Positions 1 to 7,794 of a stretch of DNA of 64,000 nt are shown one piece after another. Both the position numbers and the translations under genes were made by a program. Below the pieces are notes generated by a model. The model worked only from the letters and a program-made list of their open reading frames with translations, had not been told where the DNA came from and searched no databases. Source of the stretch: Winogradskyella sp. Lineage in GTDB: Bacteria > Bacteroidota > Bacteroidia > Flavobacteriales > Flavobacteriaceae. Numbering within the stretch: position 1 is the first letter of the stretch; each line of letters starts with the position of its first letter. Where the stretch lies: assembly GCA_028383925.1 (NCBI GenBank), contig JAOEWO010000001.1, positions 1 through 64,000 on the forward strand. Direction: 5' to 3'.

Positions 1-95
1 ATACTCAGCAATACTGCAATTATGATTCTCTCTCTTTTATTAAATGCTCTTCTCTGACTAGTAATATCTAATTTATTAAACTCGTATAAAGTCAT
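1..95 (-). CDS. Partial CDS, unknown protein (N-terminus only)
   Basis: An ATG on the minus strand at 93-95 opens a frame that runs to the window edge without a stop. It reads about 31 residues, starting MTLYEFNKLD, then a basic stretch (SQRRAFNKRERI) followed by a hydrophobic run that could begin a membrane segment. The rest of the gene lies outside the window. I do not recognise the family. It is tandem with the next minus-strand ORFs. The call rests only on the open frame and the plausible start, so it is tentative. Confidence 0.3.
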   Translation of the reverse strand, partial: MTLYEFNKLDITSQRRAFNKRERIIIAVLLS

Positions 96-178
96 TTGTT
101 TCGTTTAAAGAAGTTGTTCTTCCACAAGTAAAATGCAGTAAATAAAAAATACGAAACCAAATGAAGAATTCATAAAGT

Positions 179-508
179 CTAATCTAAGGACTTATTTAAT
201 GGATATATAACTTTCATTTTTTGTTCTGGGTATCTTGCTATTAAAATACCCCCATCCGAATTGTATTCATTATTATATCCGTTATACTCTATGAAAAATT
301 TTATTTTTTCTCCAATAGAGCTCTCTGTATATGAAACTACTGTAGCCTTCCAATGTTTATCTCCTAAAATCGTTCTGTCCTCCAAAGGAGTTTCAAATAG
401 TGGTAAATCCCTCATTTTAGATGACATAGTAAAGTAACTATTCGAAAAACTAATATATCCATTAATTTCTAGGATGTGATTCAAATCATCCATACCATCA
501 ATCTCCAT
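179..508 (-). CDS. Hypothetical protein, 109 aa
   Basis: This short minus-strand ORF encodes a mixed polar protein with no signal peptide, membrane segment or motif that I recognise. It lies directly downstream of the frameshifted HsdR_N gene and in the same reading frame as that gene's tail: only one TAG (536-538) separates them, and the frame is open between the TAG and this ATG (the intervening codons read FTFNKSYVE). It may be an independent small gene, or the C-terminal part of the upstream protein cut off by a nonsense mutation. Base composition is AT-rich, as in the whole 1-2200 stretch. Confidence 0.4.
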   Translation of the reverse strand: MEIDGMDDLNHILEINGYISFSNSYFTMSSKMRDLPLFETPLEDRTILGDKHWKATVVSYTESSIGEKIKFFIEYNGYNNEYNSDGGILIARYPEQKMKVIYPLNKSLD

Positions 509-535
509 TTCAACATAAGACTTATTAAATGTAAA

Positions 536-1964
536 CTAGTTTTCTGTTTCTTCTTTGATTTTAGAGTCGTTGTTAAAATTAATTTTTTTCTCAAGAATCC
601 AATTTTGACGAAAAGCAAATATATCATCCTCACTTCCATCTTTTTTTGTTGAAATTAATTCATTTTCAATTTCGATATAGTGTTCTATTTTAGAGCCTAC
701 AATTTTACTTCGTCTATTTCTTTCTGTTTTTACAGATAAATTAATTACCATACTATTAGTATATTTTTTCAGATGACCAACAGTATATTTCTTGTAATAA
801 CTTATTAATGGGAATTTGACAGATAATGAATCATCGGCGAATGGTATATATGCGTCATCTATTTCTTTATAACATATTTTTTTGAAATCTTCAAATGAAT
901 AGATTTCATTCTTATCATATTTGTCTCTAACTAAATAGTTCTCATATATTCTAATTATATCATTATCAATATGGCTTTTCCATTCTAAATATTTTGGTAA
1001 TACGGCATCATTTAGAGCATTGATAGAATCTGACTTAATTTTTTCTGAAGCTAAATAAGAATCACGCTTTTTTAAATAGTAATCACCAACTACTTCATTT
1101 AACGCTTTAGTGCTACCTGATAAACCAATCTTAAATCTATTAGTTGAACAACTTGTTTCAAAAATAACTTCAGCATAATTTGAACTTTTTAATTTTTCAA
1201 TTAATTTTATTATCTGCCTTTTATCTGAATAATCTTCGTCGAAGTATCCAATTTCATTATCATTTGATGGGGTTAAAGTTATCCTTAATTTATCCTCAAA
1301 CTTACCATTAAAAGCGAATGTTATCGACGGGTAGTATTCACTACAAATTAAACTACCCGCACCTGTTATAACCCCCTCAACTGTTCCATCTTGAAATCTT
1401 TTGATTTACATCAGAAACTGGAGCAGAGGCTGGAAAGTTGTCTAAAAGAGGTCCAGCTAAAGTAAGTAAAGTATTTCTGTAAAATAGTGCAAGTTTCTCT
1501 AAATCTGAATCTGTGTATTCCTTAAGATTAAATGAGAAAAACGGTGTCTCATTTAATATAGTATTACTATGACTACTTCTTGAATAAAAGTCATAATTTA
1601 TACCGTTTGTTAAAATTCCAATCTTAACTGATTCTGTATATAAACAATACTCGTTTAGTTGACGAAAGAACTTTTCATTTAGATATGCATCAGACTTTTT
1701 ACATTCTACAAATATTACAGGCTCAGATTTACCAAAACTAATAGCCATATCAACCCTTCTACCTCTACTTGTACCCATATCTACAATATATTCGTGCAGA
1801 TAATCATCCATTTTACTGTAATTTAATATTTCAAAAAAGGGCTCAATTAAGAAGTTTCTTGTATTGGTTTCATCAGTACTGTATTTAATTGCTTTTTCGA
1901 AATCCCAATTTTGAAGTTCCTTGGATAATTGATTGCTAATTTGCTTAAGTCTCTTATTGTCCAC
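536..1964 (-). pseudogene. HsdR_N-type restriction endonuclease-like gene, frameshifted
   Basis: The first segment (1964-1377, GTG start directly preceded by an in-frame stop) encodes 195 aa of a type I restriction HsdR N-terminal-like fold. A PD-(D/E)xK-like core is visible: D72 followed by E87-C88-K89 in VIFVECKK. It then ends abruptly at a TGA. A second minus-strand frame, open without a stop from about 1406 to the TAG at 536-538, continues the protein for about 285 codons, but its first ATG is only at 751. Removing one A from the AAAA run at about 1401-1404 joins the two frames (VNQ then RFQDGTVEG) and gives 1428 nt, a whole number of codons (475 aa). The downstream half has no domain I recognise. 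No hsdM, hsdS or helicase domain is present, so it would be a solitary nuclease, perhaps for defence. The frameshift could be a real mutation, phase variation or a sequencing error. Confidence 0.75.
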
Positions 1965-2067
1965 TTATAGTACTGTTTAATAATGAGGCTCTAAAATAAT
2001 AATTATATCTTATAATGGGTGTGACTTTGAGAAAACTACCCTTCTTTTTATTAATTGAATTCACTGT

Positions 2068-2111
2068 GTCTGTCAAATGTCTGTCAAATGTCTGTCAATT
2101 GTCTGTCAATT
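2068..2111. repeat. Tandem repeat, 4 x 11 bp
   Basis: Four head-to-tail 11-bp units: GTCTGTCAAAT, GTCTGTCAAAT, GTCTGTCAATT, GTCTGTCAATT. They lie in the 306-bp gene-free stretch 1965-2270 between the HsdR_N-like gene and the tRNA-Asn terminator, about 100 bp upstream of the nuclease gene's GTG. Apart from this array and the terminator, I see no gene, riboswitch or clear promoter in the stretch. The function is unknown; regulator half-sites or a recombination substrate are possible. Confidence 0.85.
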
Positions 2112-2240
2112 TTGTATATAATATTATAACTGTAGCTACGGAGTAAATACTTATATTTGTGTAAGATTAAGTATTGTATTTATGAGGTTGAAACGTTGAG
2201 TCCCTTATATAATAAGGTTTCACAGTTGGTTAAAGAGCAT

Positions 2241-2268
2241 AAAAAAAGCCCTACATTTCTGTAAGGCT
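2241..2268 (-). terminator. Rho-independent terminator of tRNA-Asn
   Basis: Read on the minus strand, AGCCTTACA-GAAA-TGTAGGGCT forms a 9-bp stem (one G-T pair) closed by a GAAA tetraloop and is followed by seven Ts. It sits 4 nt after the 3' end of the tRNA gene. Confidence 0.9.
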
Positions 2269-2272
2269 CTTG

Positions 2273-2346
2273 CTCCTCTTCAAAGACTCGAACTTTGGAC
2301 CCTCTGATTAACAGTCAGATGCTCTAACCAACTGAGCTAAAGAGGA
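2273..2346 (-). tRNA. tRNA-Asn (anticodon GTT)
   Basis: A 74-nt cloverleaf on the minus strand. The 7-bp acceptor stem is TCCTCTT/AAGAGGA, the D-arm contains GCTCAGTTGGTTAGAGC, the anticodon loop is CTGTTAA (GTT, Asn), the T-arm contains GTTCGAGTC, and the discriminator base is G. CCA is not encoded. It is followed by its own terminator. It marks the border between the AT-rich accessory stretch (1-2200) and core genes; tRNA genes are common integration sites, but no direct repeat of the tRNA 3' end is visible inside the window. Confidence 0.97.
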
Positions 2347-2439
2347 AGGTTATTTTTCGCGTTAGCGAGCGCAAATATAAATCATTTTTTTTATTCTCAC
2401 CAAATGAAATATTATTTTTTTGCACTAATTTTTAAAAAA

Positions 2440-3786
2440 TTAATTAGTTATGGCCTTAAACACGTCATTACCATTTGCAAACAATACTAAAGCAATTAAA
2501 ATGAAGAACCCAACAACTTGTGCGCGCTCTAAAAACTTTTCGCTTGGTTTACGTCCAGATATCATTTCATATAATAAAAACATAACATGGCCACCATCTA
2601 AAGCTGGTATTGGTAATAGGTTTAAAATGGCTAACATAATAGATAAAAACGCTGTTAAACCCCAAAAGTAAGACCAGCTCCAAACCGGAGAAAACTGATC
2701 GTATATAGCCTTAAAACCACCAAGACCTTTATATGCTCCTGTACTTGGGTTAAATATTGCGGCTAATTGGTCACCGTAATTACTAATGGTTTTAGTAAAT
2801 TTAATCCAACCTGCACCAAAACTCTCATTAAAAGTATATTGCTTTCTTGTTACTTCTAAATAGCCGAGCTCATCAAAACGGCTATAGTTATTTGTCCATG
2901 GTGCTATACCAAGTATACCATCTTTATTTATAACCAGTTGTTTTTGCACAATAGTATTATCTTCTTTAAGTATATCTACAGGGACTGTTGTATTTTTTAA
3001 ATTATCTGTTATTGCATTTAACTCATCAAAATACTTTAATTCTATACCATTAATAGTCTTAATAATATCACCTTGTTTTAAATCTTTATTCGCGTTTAAA
3101 GATGTGTCTGGCACCTTACCAACCATAAAAGGAACACGATATTCAAAATTTCTTTTACTCTTACTAGAAGAATATTGTCCTAAAAAATCTTCAGGTAAAT
3201 CTATAACTTGTTCTACACCATTTCTTTTAATCGTAATAGATTTTGCACTAATTAGATTAAAACCAATATCAGAATCATTTACAATAGGAAAATCATTTAT
3301 AGCTAATACTTTGTCACCGGTTTTAAAACCAATGTCTAACAAAGCTGGGTTATCTATCCAGTAACCATCATTAAGACTATCTACTTTTACATCAGAATCT
3401 CCGTAAGCAAAAGACATTGAAACATATATTACGTAAGCCAATATAAAATTAACGGTTACACCACCTAGCATAATAATAAGACGTTGCCAAGCTGGCTTAG
3501 AACGAAACTCCCATGGTTGTGGTGGTAGTGCCATTTGCTCTTTATCCATACTTTCGTCTATCATTCCGGCAATTTTCACATAACCACCTAAAGGCAACCA
3601 ACCAATACCATAAACGGTATCACCAATTTTCTTTTTAAATAATGAAAACTTTACATCAAAAAAGAGGTAAAACTTCTCAACCTTTGTTTTAAATAATTTT
3701 GCAGGTATAAAATGTCCTAACTCATGTAAAACAATAAGTAAAGACAAACTGAGTAAAAATTGAGATATTTTTATAATGAATTCCAT
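2440..3786 (-). CDS. rseP: RIP metalloprotease RseP (site-2 protease)
   Basis: Intramembrane zinc metalloprotease that in the family cleaves anti-sigma factors and remnant signal peptides in the inner membrane. The first membrane helix carries HELGH (residues 21-25), and the second half of the active site is in NLLPIPALDGG (Asp about 397). Two PDZ-like regions lie between (about 125-290), as usual for a 448-aa RseP. The C-terminus ends in a further hydrophobic helix. It is a single gene, transcribed away from the Sco gene, with a TAnnTTTG box upstream. Nothing is missing. Confidence 0.95.
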   Translation of the reverse strand: MEFIIKISQFLLSLSLLIVLHELGHFIPAKLFKTKVEKFYLFFDVKFSLFKKKIGDTVYGIGWLPLGGYVKIAGMIDESMDKEQMALPPQPWEFRSKPAWQRLIIMLGGVTVNFILAYVIYVSMSFAYGDSDVKVDSLNDGYWIDNPALLDIGFKTGDKVLAINDFPIVNDSDIGFNLISAKSITIKRNGVEQVIDLPEDFLGQYSSSKSKRNFEYRVPFMVGKVPDTSLNANKDLKQGDIIKTINGIELKYFDELNAITDNLKNTTVPVDILKEDNTIVQKQLVINKDGILGIAPWTNNYSRFDELGYLEVTRKQYTFNESFGAGWIKFTKTISNYGDQLAAIFNPSTGAYKGLGGFKAIYDQFSPVWSWSYFWGLTAFLSIMLAILNLLPIPALDGGHVMFLLYEMISGRKPSEKFLERAQVVGFFILIALVLFANGNDVFKAITN

Positions 3787-3811
3787 GTAACTATTTTCAA
3801 ATTTCGATTGA

Positions 3812-3819
3812 CAAAAGTA
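3812..3819 (-). promoter_or_regulatory. -7 box TACTTTTG for rseP
   Basis: It matches the Bacteroidota -7 consensus TAnnTTTG on the minus strand, about 25 nt upstream of the rseP ATG. A clear -33 element was not identified. Confidence 0.55.
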
Positions 3820-3945
3820 AGGTTTTAAAGCAACTTAGAAAATAATTGTATTTCCAATCATTTTATTTTTAACATCAATTTATAATTAGCGAGTTTAAGA
3901 GCTCATTTTTATGTTAAAAATAGACCTAGAATTTAAGCCAATCCG

Positions 3946-3953
3946 TACCTTTG
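3946..3953 (+). promoter_or_regulatory. -7 box TACCTTTG for the Sco gene
   Basis: It matches TAnnTTTG and lies 24 nt upstream of the ATG at 3978. The spacing fits a short leader. Confidence 0.6.
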
Positions 3954-3977
3954 TAAAACAACTTTTAATGACACACT

Positions 3978-4658
3978 ATGTCTTTTCTTTCTTTCTTTAA
4001 GGGGTATAAAAACTTCGCCATTTTCCTCTCGGTACTTTCAATCATTATATTAATAATAATCTATAATATATTAAACGTAAAAAAGCAGCTACCTATCTGG
4101 TCACCCAATATGGTAAATGAAGAGTTGGTAGATAGCACAATTCAGCATAAAGCAAAATATCATAAAATTGCAGACTTTAGCCTCACCAATCAAAATGGTG
4201 AGACCATTACTCAAAAAAATTACAAAGATAAAATATACGTTGCCGATTTCTTTTTTACCACATGTCAAACCATCTGCCCAATAATGACAGATCACATGTA
4301 CCAAATTCAACAAGAAATTATAAATGATGATGACATTATGCTACTCTCGCACTCTGTAACACCGATAATTGATAGTGTACCTCAACTTAAAAAATACGCA
4401 AAAGAAAAAGGGGTTATTGATAGAAAATGGAACTTAGTGACAGGCGATAAAAAACAAATTTATGCACTAGCTAGAAAAAGCTATCTCGCTGTAAAGACCG
4501 ATGGTAATGGAGATGAATACGACATGATACATACCGAAAACTTTATGCTTATAGATAAAAAACAACAAATACGAGGCTTTTATGATGGTACACAGCCTGA
4601 AGATATTAAACGGCTTTTAAAAGATATTGAAACTTTAAAATACTTTGGAGGTTCTTAA
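3978..4658 (+). CDS. SCO1/SenC family copper chaperone
   Basis: Membrane-anchored thioredoxin-fold protein of the Sco family, which delivers copper to the CuA centre of cytochrome c oxidase. One N-terminal membrane helix (about residues 12-33) anchors a periplasmic domain. The copper ligands are present: C96 and C100 in TTCQTICP, and H185 in MIHTENF. The length of 226 aa is normal. It has its own promoter and is followed 98 nt later by the feoAB operon. No cytochrome oxidase genes are in the window. Confidence 0.92.
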   Translation: MSFLSFFKGYKNFAIFLSVLSIIILIIIYNILNVKKQLPIWSPNMVNEELVDSTIQHKAKYHKIADFSLTNQNGETITQKNYKDKIYVADFFFTTCQTICPIMTDHMYQIQQEIINDDDIMLLSHSVTPIIDSVPQLKKYAKEKGVIDRKWNLVTGDKKQIYALARKSYLAVKTDGNGDEYDMIHTENFMLIDKKQQIRGFYDGTQPEDIKRLLKDIETLKYFGGS

Positions 4659-4716
4659 AATAAGTTAAACCCAATAAATAACTATTAACAGGCTTTATAC
4701 ACTTAATAATTTCCCT

Positions 4717-4724
4717 TATTTTTG
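4717..4724 (+). promoter_or_regulatory. -7 box TATTTTTG of the feoAB operon
   Basis: It matches TAnnTTTG and lies 32 nt before the feoA start. It is immediately followed by a dyad that resembles the one upstream of the TonB receptor. Confidence 0.6.
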
Positions 4725-4729
4725 CTTCT

Positions 4730-4747
4730 TTAAAATTAATCTAAATA
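4730..4747 (+). promoter_or_regulatory. Candidate DtxR/MntR operator at feoA
   Basis: The 18-mer TTTAAAATTAATCTAAAT shares 14 of 18 positions with TTTTAGGTTAATCTAAAA at 16979-16996. The right halves match over 10 consecutive bases (TTAATCTAAA). It begins 5 nt after the -7 box and would cover the expected transcription start, a position suited to repression. The shape recalls DtxR/IdeR boxes (TTAGGTTA...). This is an inference from two sites. Confidence 0.45.
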
Positions 4748-4756
4748 AGGATAAGC

Positions 4757-4984
4757 TTGACATTAGCAGAATTAAAGCGCGGACAACGAGGTATTATTTT
4801 AGATGTATCCTCAATTCATATTCCCTTAAAACTCTTAGAAATGGGTTGCCTACCTGGTAATTTTGTAGAGCTAGTACAAGTTGCACCTTTTGCAGACCCC
4901 ATGTACCTAAATATTAACGGCTCGCATTTAGCAATTAGAAAAGAAACGGCTATTCATATTAAAATAGAAACCACAAATGAGTAA
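4757..4984 (+). CDS. feoA: FeoA, ferrous iron transport protein A
   Basis: A small cytosolic SH3-like protein (75 aa) required for FeoB-mediated Fe2+ uptake. The start is TTG (MTLAELKRGQ); the usual FeoA features LKRGQ...I, PLKLLEMGCLPGN and IRKETAIHI are visible. It overlaps feoB by 8 nt, so the two are translationally coupled. The -7 box and a candidate DtxR operator lie immediately upstream, suggesting iron- or manganese-responsive control. Confidence 0.93.
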   Translation: MTLAELKRGQRGIILDVSSIHIPLKLLEMGCLPGNFVELVQVAPFADPMYLNINGSHLAIRKETAIHIKIETTNE

Positions 4985-7076
4985 GCAAATTAATGTGGCC
5001 TTAATAGGAAACCCAAATACTGGTAAAACCTCCGTATTTAATGCGCTTACCGGACTTAACCAAAAAGTAGGTAACTATCCTGGTATTACAGTTGAAAAAA
5101 AAGAAGGCATCTGTAAATTACCTCGAGGTGTAAAAGCACATATTATAGATTTACCAGGCACCTACAGTCTTAATGCATCGTCGTTAGATGAAAATGTGGT
5201 TATTGAACTACTTCTTAATAAAAACGATAAAGATTTTCCTGATGTAGCAGTCGTAGTTACCGATGTAGAAAACCTTAAACGAAACTTACTCTTATTTACC
5301 CAGATAAAGGATTTAGAAATCCCAACAATTTTGGCTATTAATATGTCTGACCGAATGAAATACAAAGGTATTTCGTTAGATATTGATTATTTAGAAAAAC
5401 AATTAGAAACCAAAATTGCCTTAATAAGTACACGGAAAAGTAAAGGCATAGATAACCTAAAAGAACTCATTACTAATTATAAAGAGCTTTCTAAAAAACC
5501 TTGTATGAATGCATCTTTAATAGATGAATCGTATTTTAATAATTTAAGAAAAGCTTTTCCTAACCAGCTACTATACAAACTCTGGTTGGTTATTACACAA
5601 GATGTTAACTTCGGAAAAACAGACAGAAAAACCTTTGATAAGGTCGAAGATTTTAAAACTAAATCTAAAACAGATTTAAAACGTCTGCAACAAAAAGAAA
5701 CTATAAAACGGTATCAATTTATAAACGATGCACTAAAAAAAGGCCAAACTATAGATCTTAATTCTGCTAAAGATTTACGTATTAAACTCGATAGAGTTTT
5801 AACGCATAAAGTATGGGGTTATTTAATTTTTGGTATCATTCTACTCACTATTTTTCAAGCAATTTACGATTGGTCTAGCATACCAATGGATTTTATAGAC
5901 AGCTCATTTGCTGCCTTAAGTGAGTGGGTAAAAAACACCTTACCAGAAGGAGCATTTACCAATCTTTTAGCAGAAGGTATTATTTCTGGACTTGGTGGTA
6001 TTGTTATATTTATTCCTCAAATTGCCTTTTTATTCTTGTTTATTGCCATCTTAGAAGAAAGCGGTTATATGAGTCGTGTCGTATTTTTAATGGATCGCAT
6101 AATGCGTCGTTTTGGTCTTAGTGGAAAAAGCGTTGTGCCCCTAATATCTGGTACAGCTTGTGCCATACCAGCAATTATGGCAACGCGTAACATAGAGAGT
6201 TGGAAAGAGCGTCTCATCACCATATTAGTTACACCATTTACAACCTGCTCAGCACGCTTACCCGTGTATTTAATTATAATTTCATTGGTAATTCCTGAAG
6301 GGCGAATTTTAGGTCTAAGCTACCAAGCCTTAACCCTAATGTTACTGTATCTTATTGGCTTTGGCGCTGCAGTAGGATCTGCCTGGATTTTAAATAAGAT
6401 TCTTAAAATAAAAAGCAAAACCTTCTTTGTGGTAGAAATGCCCAACTATAAATTACCAATGTTTAAGAATGTGGCCTTAACGGTTCTCGAAAAAACAAAA
6501 TCTTTTGTCTTTGGTGCTGGTAAAATCATTTTAGCCATATCTATTGTATTATGGTTTTTAGCATCGTATGGTCCTGGTGATAATTTTAATAACGCTGAGT
6601 CTATTATAACACAACAGTATGCAACAGAAAATTTATCTGAAGACGAATTGCAACAAAAAATAGCATCTCATAAATTAGAACATTCTTTTATAGGTATTGC
6701 AGGCCATGCCATAGAGCCAGCCATTAGACCTTTAGGCTACGATTGGAAAATAGGCATTGCCATAGTAAGCTCTTTTGCTGCTCGTGAGGTTTTTGTAGGC
6801 ACTTTAGCGACTATTTACAGCGTTGGTAGCGATGAAGAAGAAACCATTAAAAACCGCATGGCAGGTGAGGTTAACCCAATACTAGGTGGCCCTTTATTTA
6901 ACTTTGCCTCAGGTATCTCATTACTCTTATTTTATGCTTTTGCTATGCAGTGTATGAGCACATTAGCTATCGTAAAAAGAGAAACTAATTCTTGGAAATG
7001 GCCTATGTACCAACTCGTAATAATGAGTGCTTTTGCTTATATTGTAGCATTAATAGCGTTTCAAGTATTAAAATAA
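4977..7076 (+). CDS. feoB: FeoB, ferrous iron transporter
   Basis: Inner-membrane Fe2+ uptake protein with an N-terminal G domain: G1 GNPNTGKT (11-18), G3 DLPG (58-61) and G4 NMSD (122-125). A cytosolic helical region follows (about 180-265), then a polytopic membrane part (about 275-699) with two Gate domains and a FeoB C-terminal region. The length of 699 aa is at the short end of the usual range. It overlaps feoA by 8 nt and is followed 41 nt later by a small Cys-rich membrane protein. Confidence 0.96.
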   Translation: MSKQINVALIGNPNTGKTSVFNALTGLNQKVGNYPGITVEKKEGICKLPRGVKAHIIDLPGTYSLNASSLDENVVIELLLNKNDKDFPDVAVVVTDVENLKRNLLLFTQIKDLEIPTILAINMSDRMKYKGISLDIDYLEKQLETKIALISTRKSKGIDNLKELITNYKELSKKPCMNASLIDESYFNNLRKAFPNQLLYKLWLVITQDVNFGKTDRKTFDKVEDFKTKSKTDLKRLQQKETIKRYQFINDALKKGQTIDLNSAKDLRIKLDRVLTHKVWGYLIFGIILLTIFQAIYDWSSIPMDFIDSSFAALSEWVKNTLPEGAFTNLLAEGIISGLGGIVIFIPQIAFLFLFIAILEESGYMSRVVFLMDRIMRRFGLSGKSVVPLISGTACAIPAIMATRNIESWKERLITILVTPFTTCSARLPVYLIIISLVIPEGRILGLSYQALTLMLLYLIGFGAAVGSAWILNKILKIKSKTFFVVEMPNYKLPMFKNVALTVLEKTKSFVFGAGKIILAISIVLWFLASYGPGDNFNNAESIITQQYATENLSEDELQQKIASHKLEHSFIGIAGHAIEPAIRPLGYDWKIGIAIVSSFAAREVFVGTLATIYSVGSDEEETIKNRMAGEVNPILGGPLFNFASGISLLLFYAFAMQCMSTLAIVKRETNSWKWPMYQLVIMSAFAYIVALIAFQVLK

Positions 7077-7117
7077 CCCTTTGGTTTAAAAATCTATTAG
7101 GCCTGTAAAATGAATTT

Positions 7118-7258
7118 ATGAATACAATAATTCAAAATATATTAGTCTTTTCAGCGCTAACTTTAGCGTTAGTATTTTTATTTAAAAAATTTATTTGGGT
7201 GCCAAAGAAAAAAACAACAAAAGCTTGTGGTACAGATGATGGTTGTGGTTGCCACTAA
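7118..7258 (+). CDS. FeoB-associated Cys-rich membrane protein
   Basis: A 46-aa ORF directly after feoB. It has one membrane helix (about residues 5-24), a basic stretch (KKFIWVPKKKTTK), and a C-terminal CGTDDGCGCH tail with three Cys and a terminal His. This is the layout of the small FeoB-associated Cys-rich proteins found in many Bacteroidota and Firmicutes. The likely role is to assist iron transfer at the FeoB channel. Start ATG 7118-7120; stop TAA 7256-7258. Confidence 0.85.
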   Translation: MNTIIQNILVFSALTLALVFLFKKFIWVPKKKTTKACGTDDGCGCH

Positions 7259-7312
7259 ATAGTGTTTACAAACTACAGTGTTAATTTTTTATCTTTTAAA
7301 TTTAAAATTTAC

Positions 7313-7320
7313 TAACTTTG
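7313..7320 (+). promoter_or_regulatory. -7 box TAACTTTG before the His-rich protein
   Basis: It matches TAnnTTTG and ends 6 nt before the GTG at 7326, so transcription would begin at or next to the start codon (almost leaderless). This is one reason for preferring 7326 over the upstream GTG at 7278. Confidence 0.45.
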
Positions 7321-7325
7321 TTAGC

Positions 7326-7724
7326 GTGAGTAAATTATGCGCCATATTACTATCGGCATTAATTCTAATGCAGAGTTTCAATTTTGGAACAGACGATGTA
7401 TTGCAATTAGATGAACTTTTAGAACATGCGAGTTTTCACAAACAAGAGTATGGAGACAATTTTTTTGTGTTCTTGTCTAAACATTATGGAGAACTTAAAG
7501 CAGATCACAGTAAAAATCATCAAGAAGAACAAAAAGACCACGAGCAGTTACCTTTTCAGTGTCAAGGTCATGCATCAACCCTTATAGCATTTCTATCTCA
7601 CCCTACTTTTATCTACACCGACGAAATTCAAATTTTAGATAGAACAGAATCTAATTTTCACTACATTAATTTCTATTCGTCACTACACGAAGAAGAACTC
7701 CTACAACCACCCAAACAGGCCTAA
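7326..7724 (+). CDS. His-rich exported protein of the czc-type operon
   Basis: A 132-aa protein starting at GTG 7326 (MSKLCAILLSALILMQS). The N-terminus looks like a signal peptide or anchor. The mature part is acidic and His-rich (HASFHKQEYGD, KHYGELKADHSKNHQEEQKDHEQ), as in proteins that bind divalent metals. The frame is open upstream to a GTG at 7278, but that start would lie ahead of the -7 box. It sits 70 nt before the RND pump gene, so it probably belongs to the metal-efflux operon. I do not know a named family; periplasmic metal binding is an inference. Confidence 0.65.
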   Translation: MSKLCAILLSALILMQSFNFGTDDVLQLDELLEHASFHKQEYGDNFFVFLSKHYGELKADHSKNHQEEQKDHEQLPFQCQGHASTLIAFLSHPTFIYTDEIQILDRTESNFHYINFYSSLHEEELLQPPKQA

Positions 7725-7794
7725 TCCATTTTTATCAAATTTTGTTTACACAACTTGTTATATAATGAGTTGACACTATTTTATTTAATGAATT

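Noticed and set aside
2068-2111. Tandem repeat considered as a CRISPR array
   Set aside because: The units are 11 bp and contiguous with no spacers, and there are no cas genes nearby.
2222-2240. Plus-strand CAGTTGGTTAAAGAGCAT resembles the tRNA D-arm (CAGTTGGTTAGAGCAT)
   Set aside because: It matches only over a short stretch with a 2-nt insertion and is in the opposite orientation to the tRNA; no anticodon or T-arm follows. It could be a remnant, but the evidence is too thin.
2450-2671. Plus-strand ORFs overlapping rseP, and many similar overlapping ORFs elsewhere (for example 15725-15907, 36805-37080, 41610-41978)
   Set aside because: They are antisense or out-of-frame shadows of clearly real genes, with no motifs of their own.
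7278-7325. Upstream GTG for the His-rich protein
   Set aside because: It lies ahead of the TAACTTTG -7 box and adds 16 residues that spoil the signal peptide.
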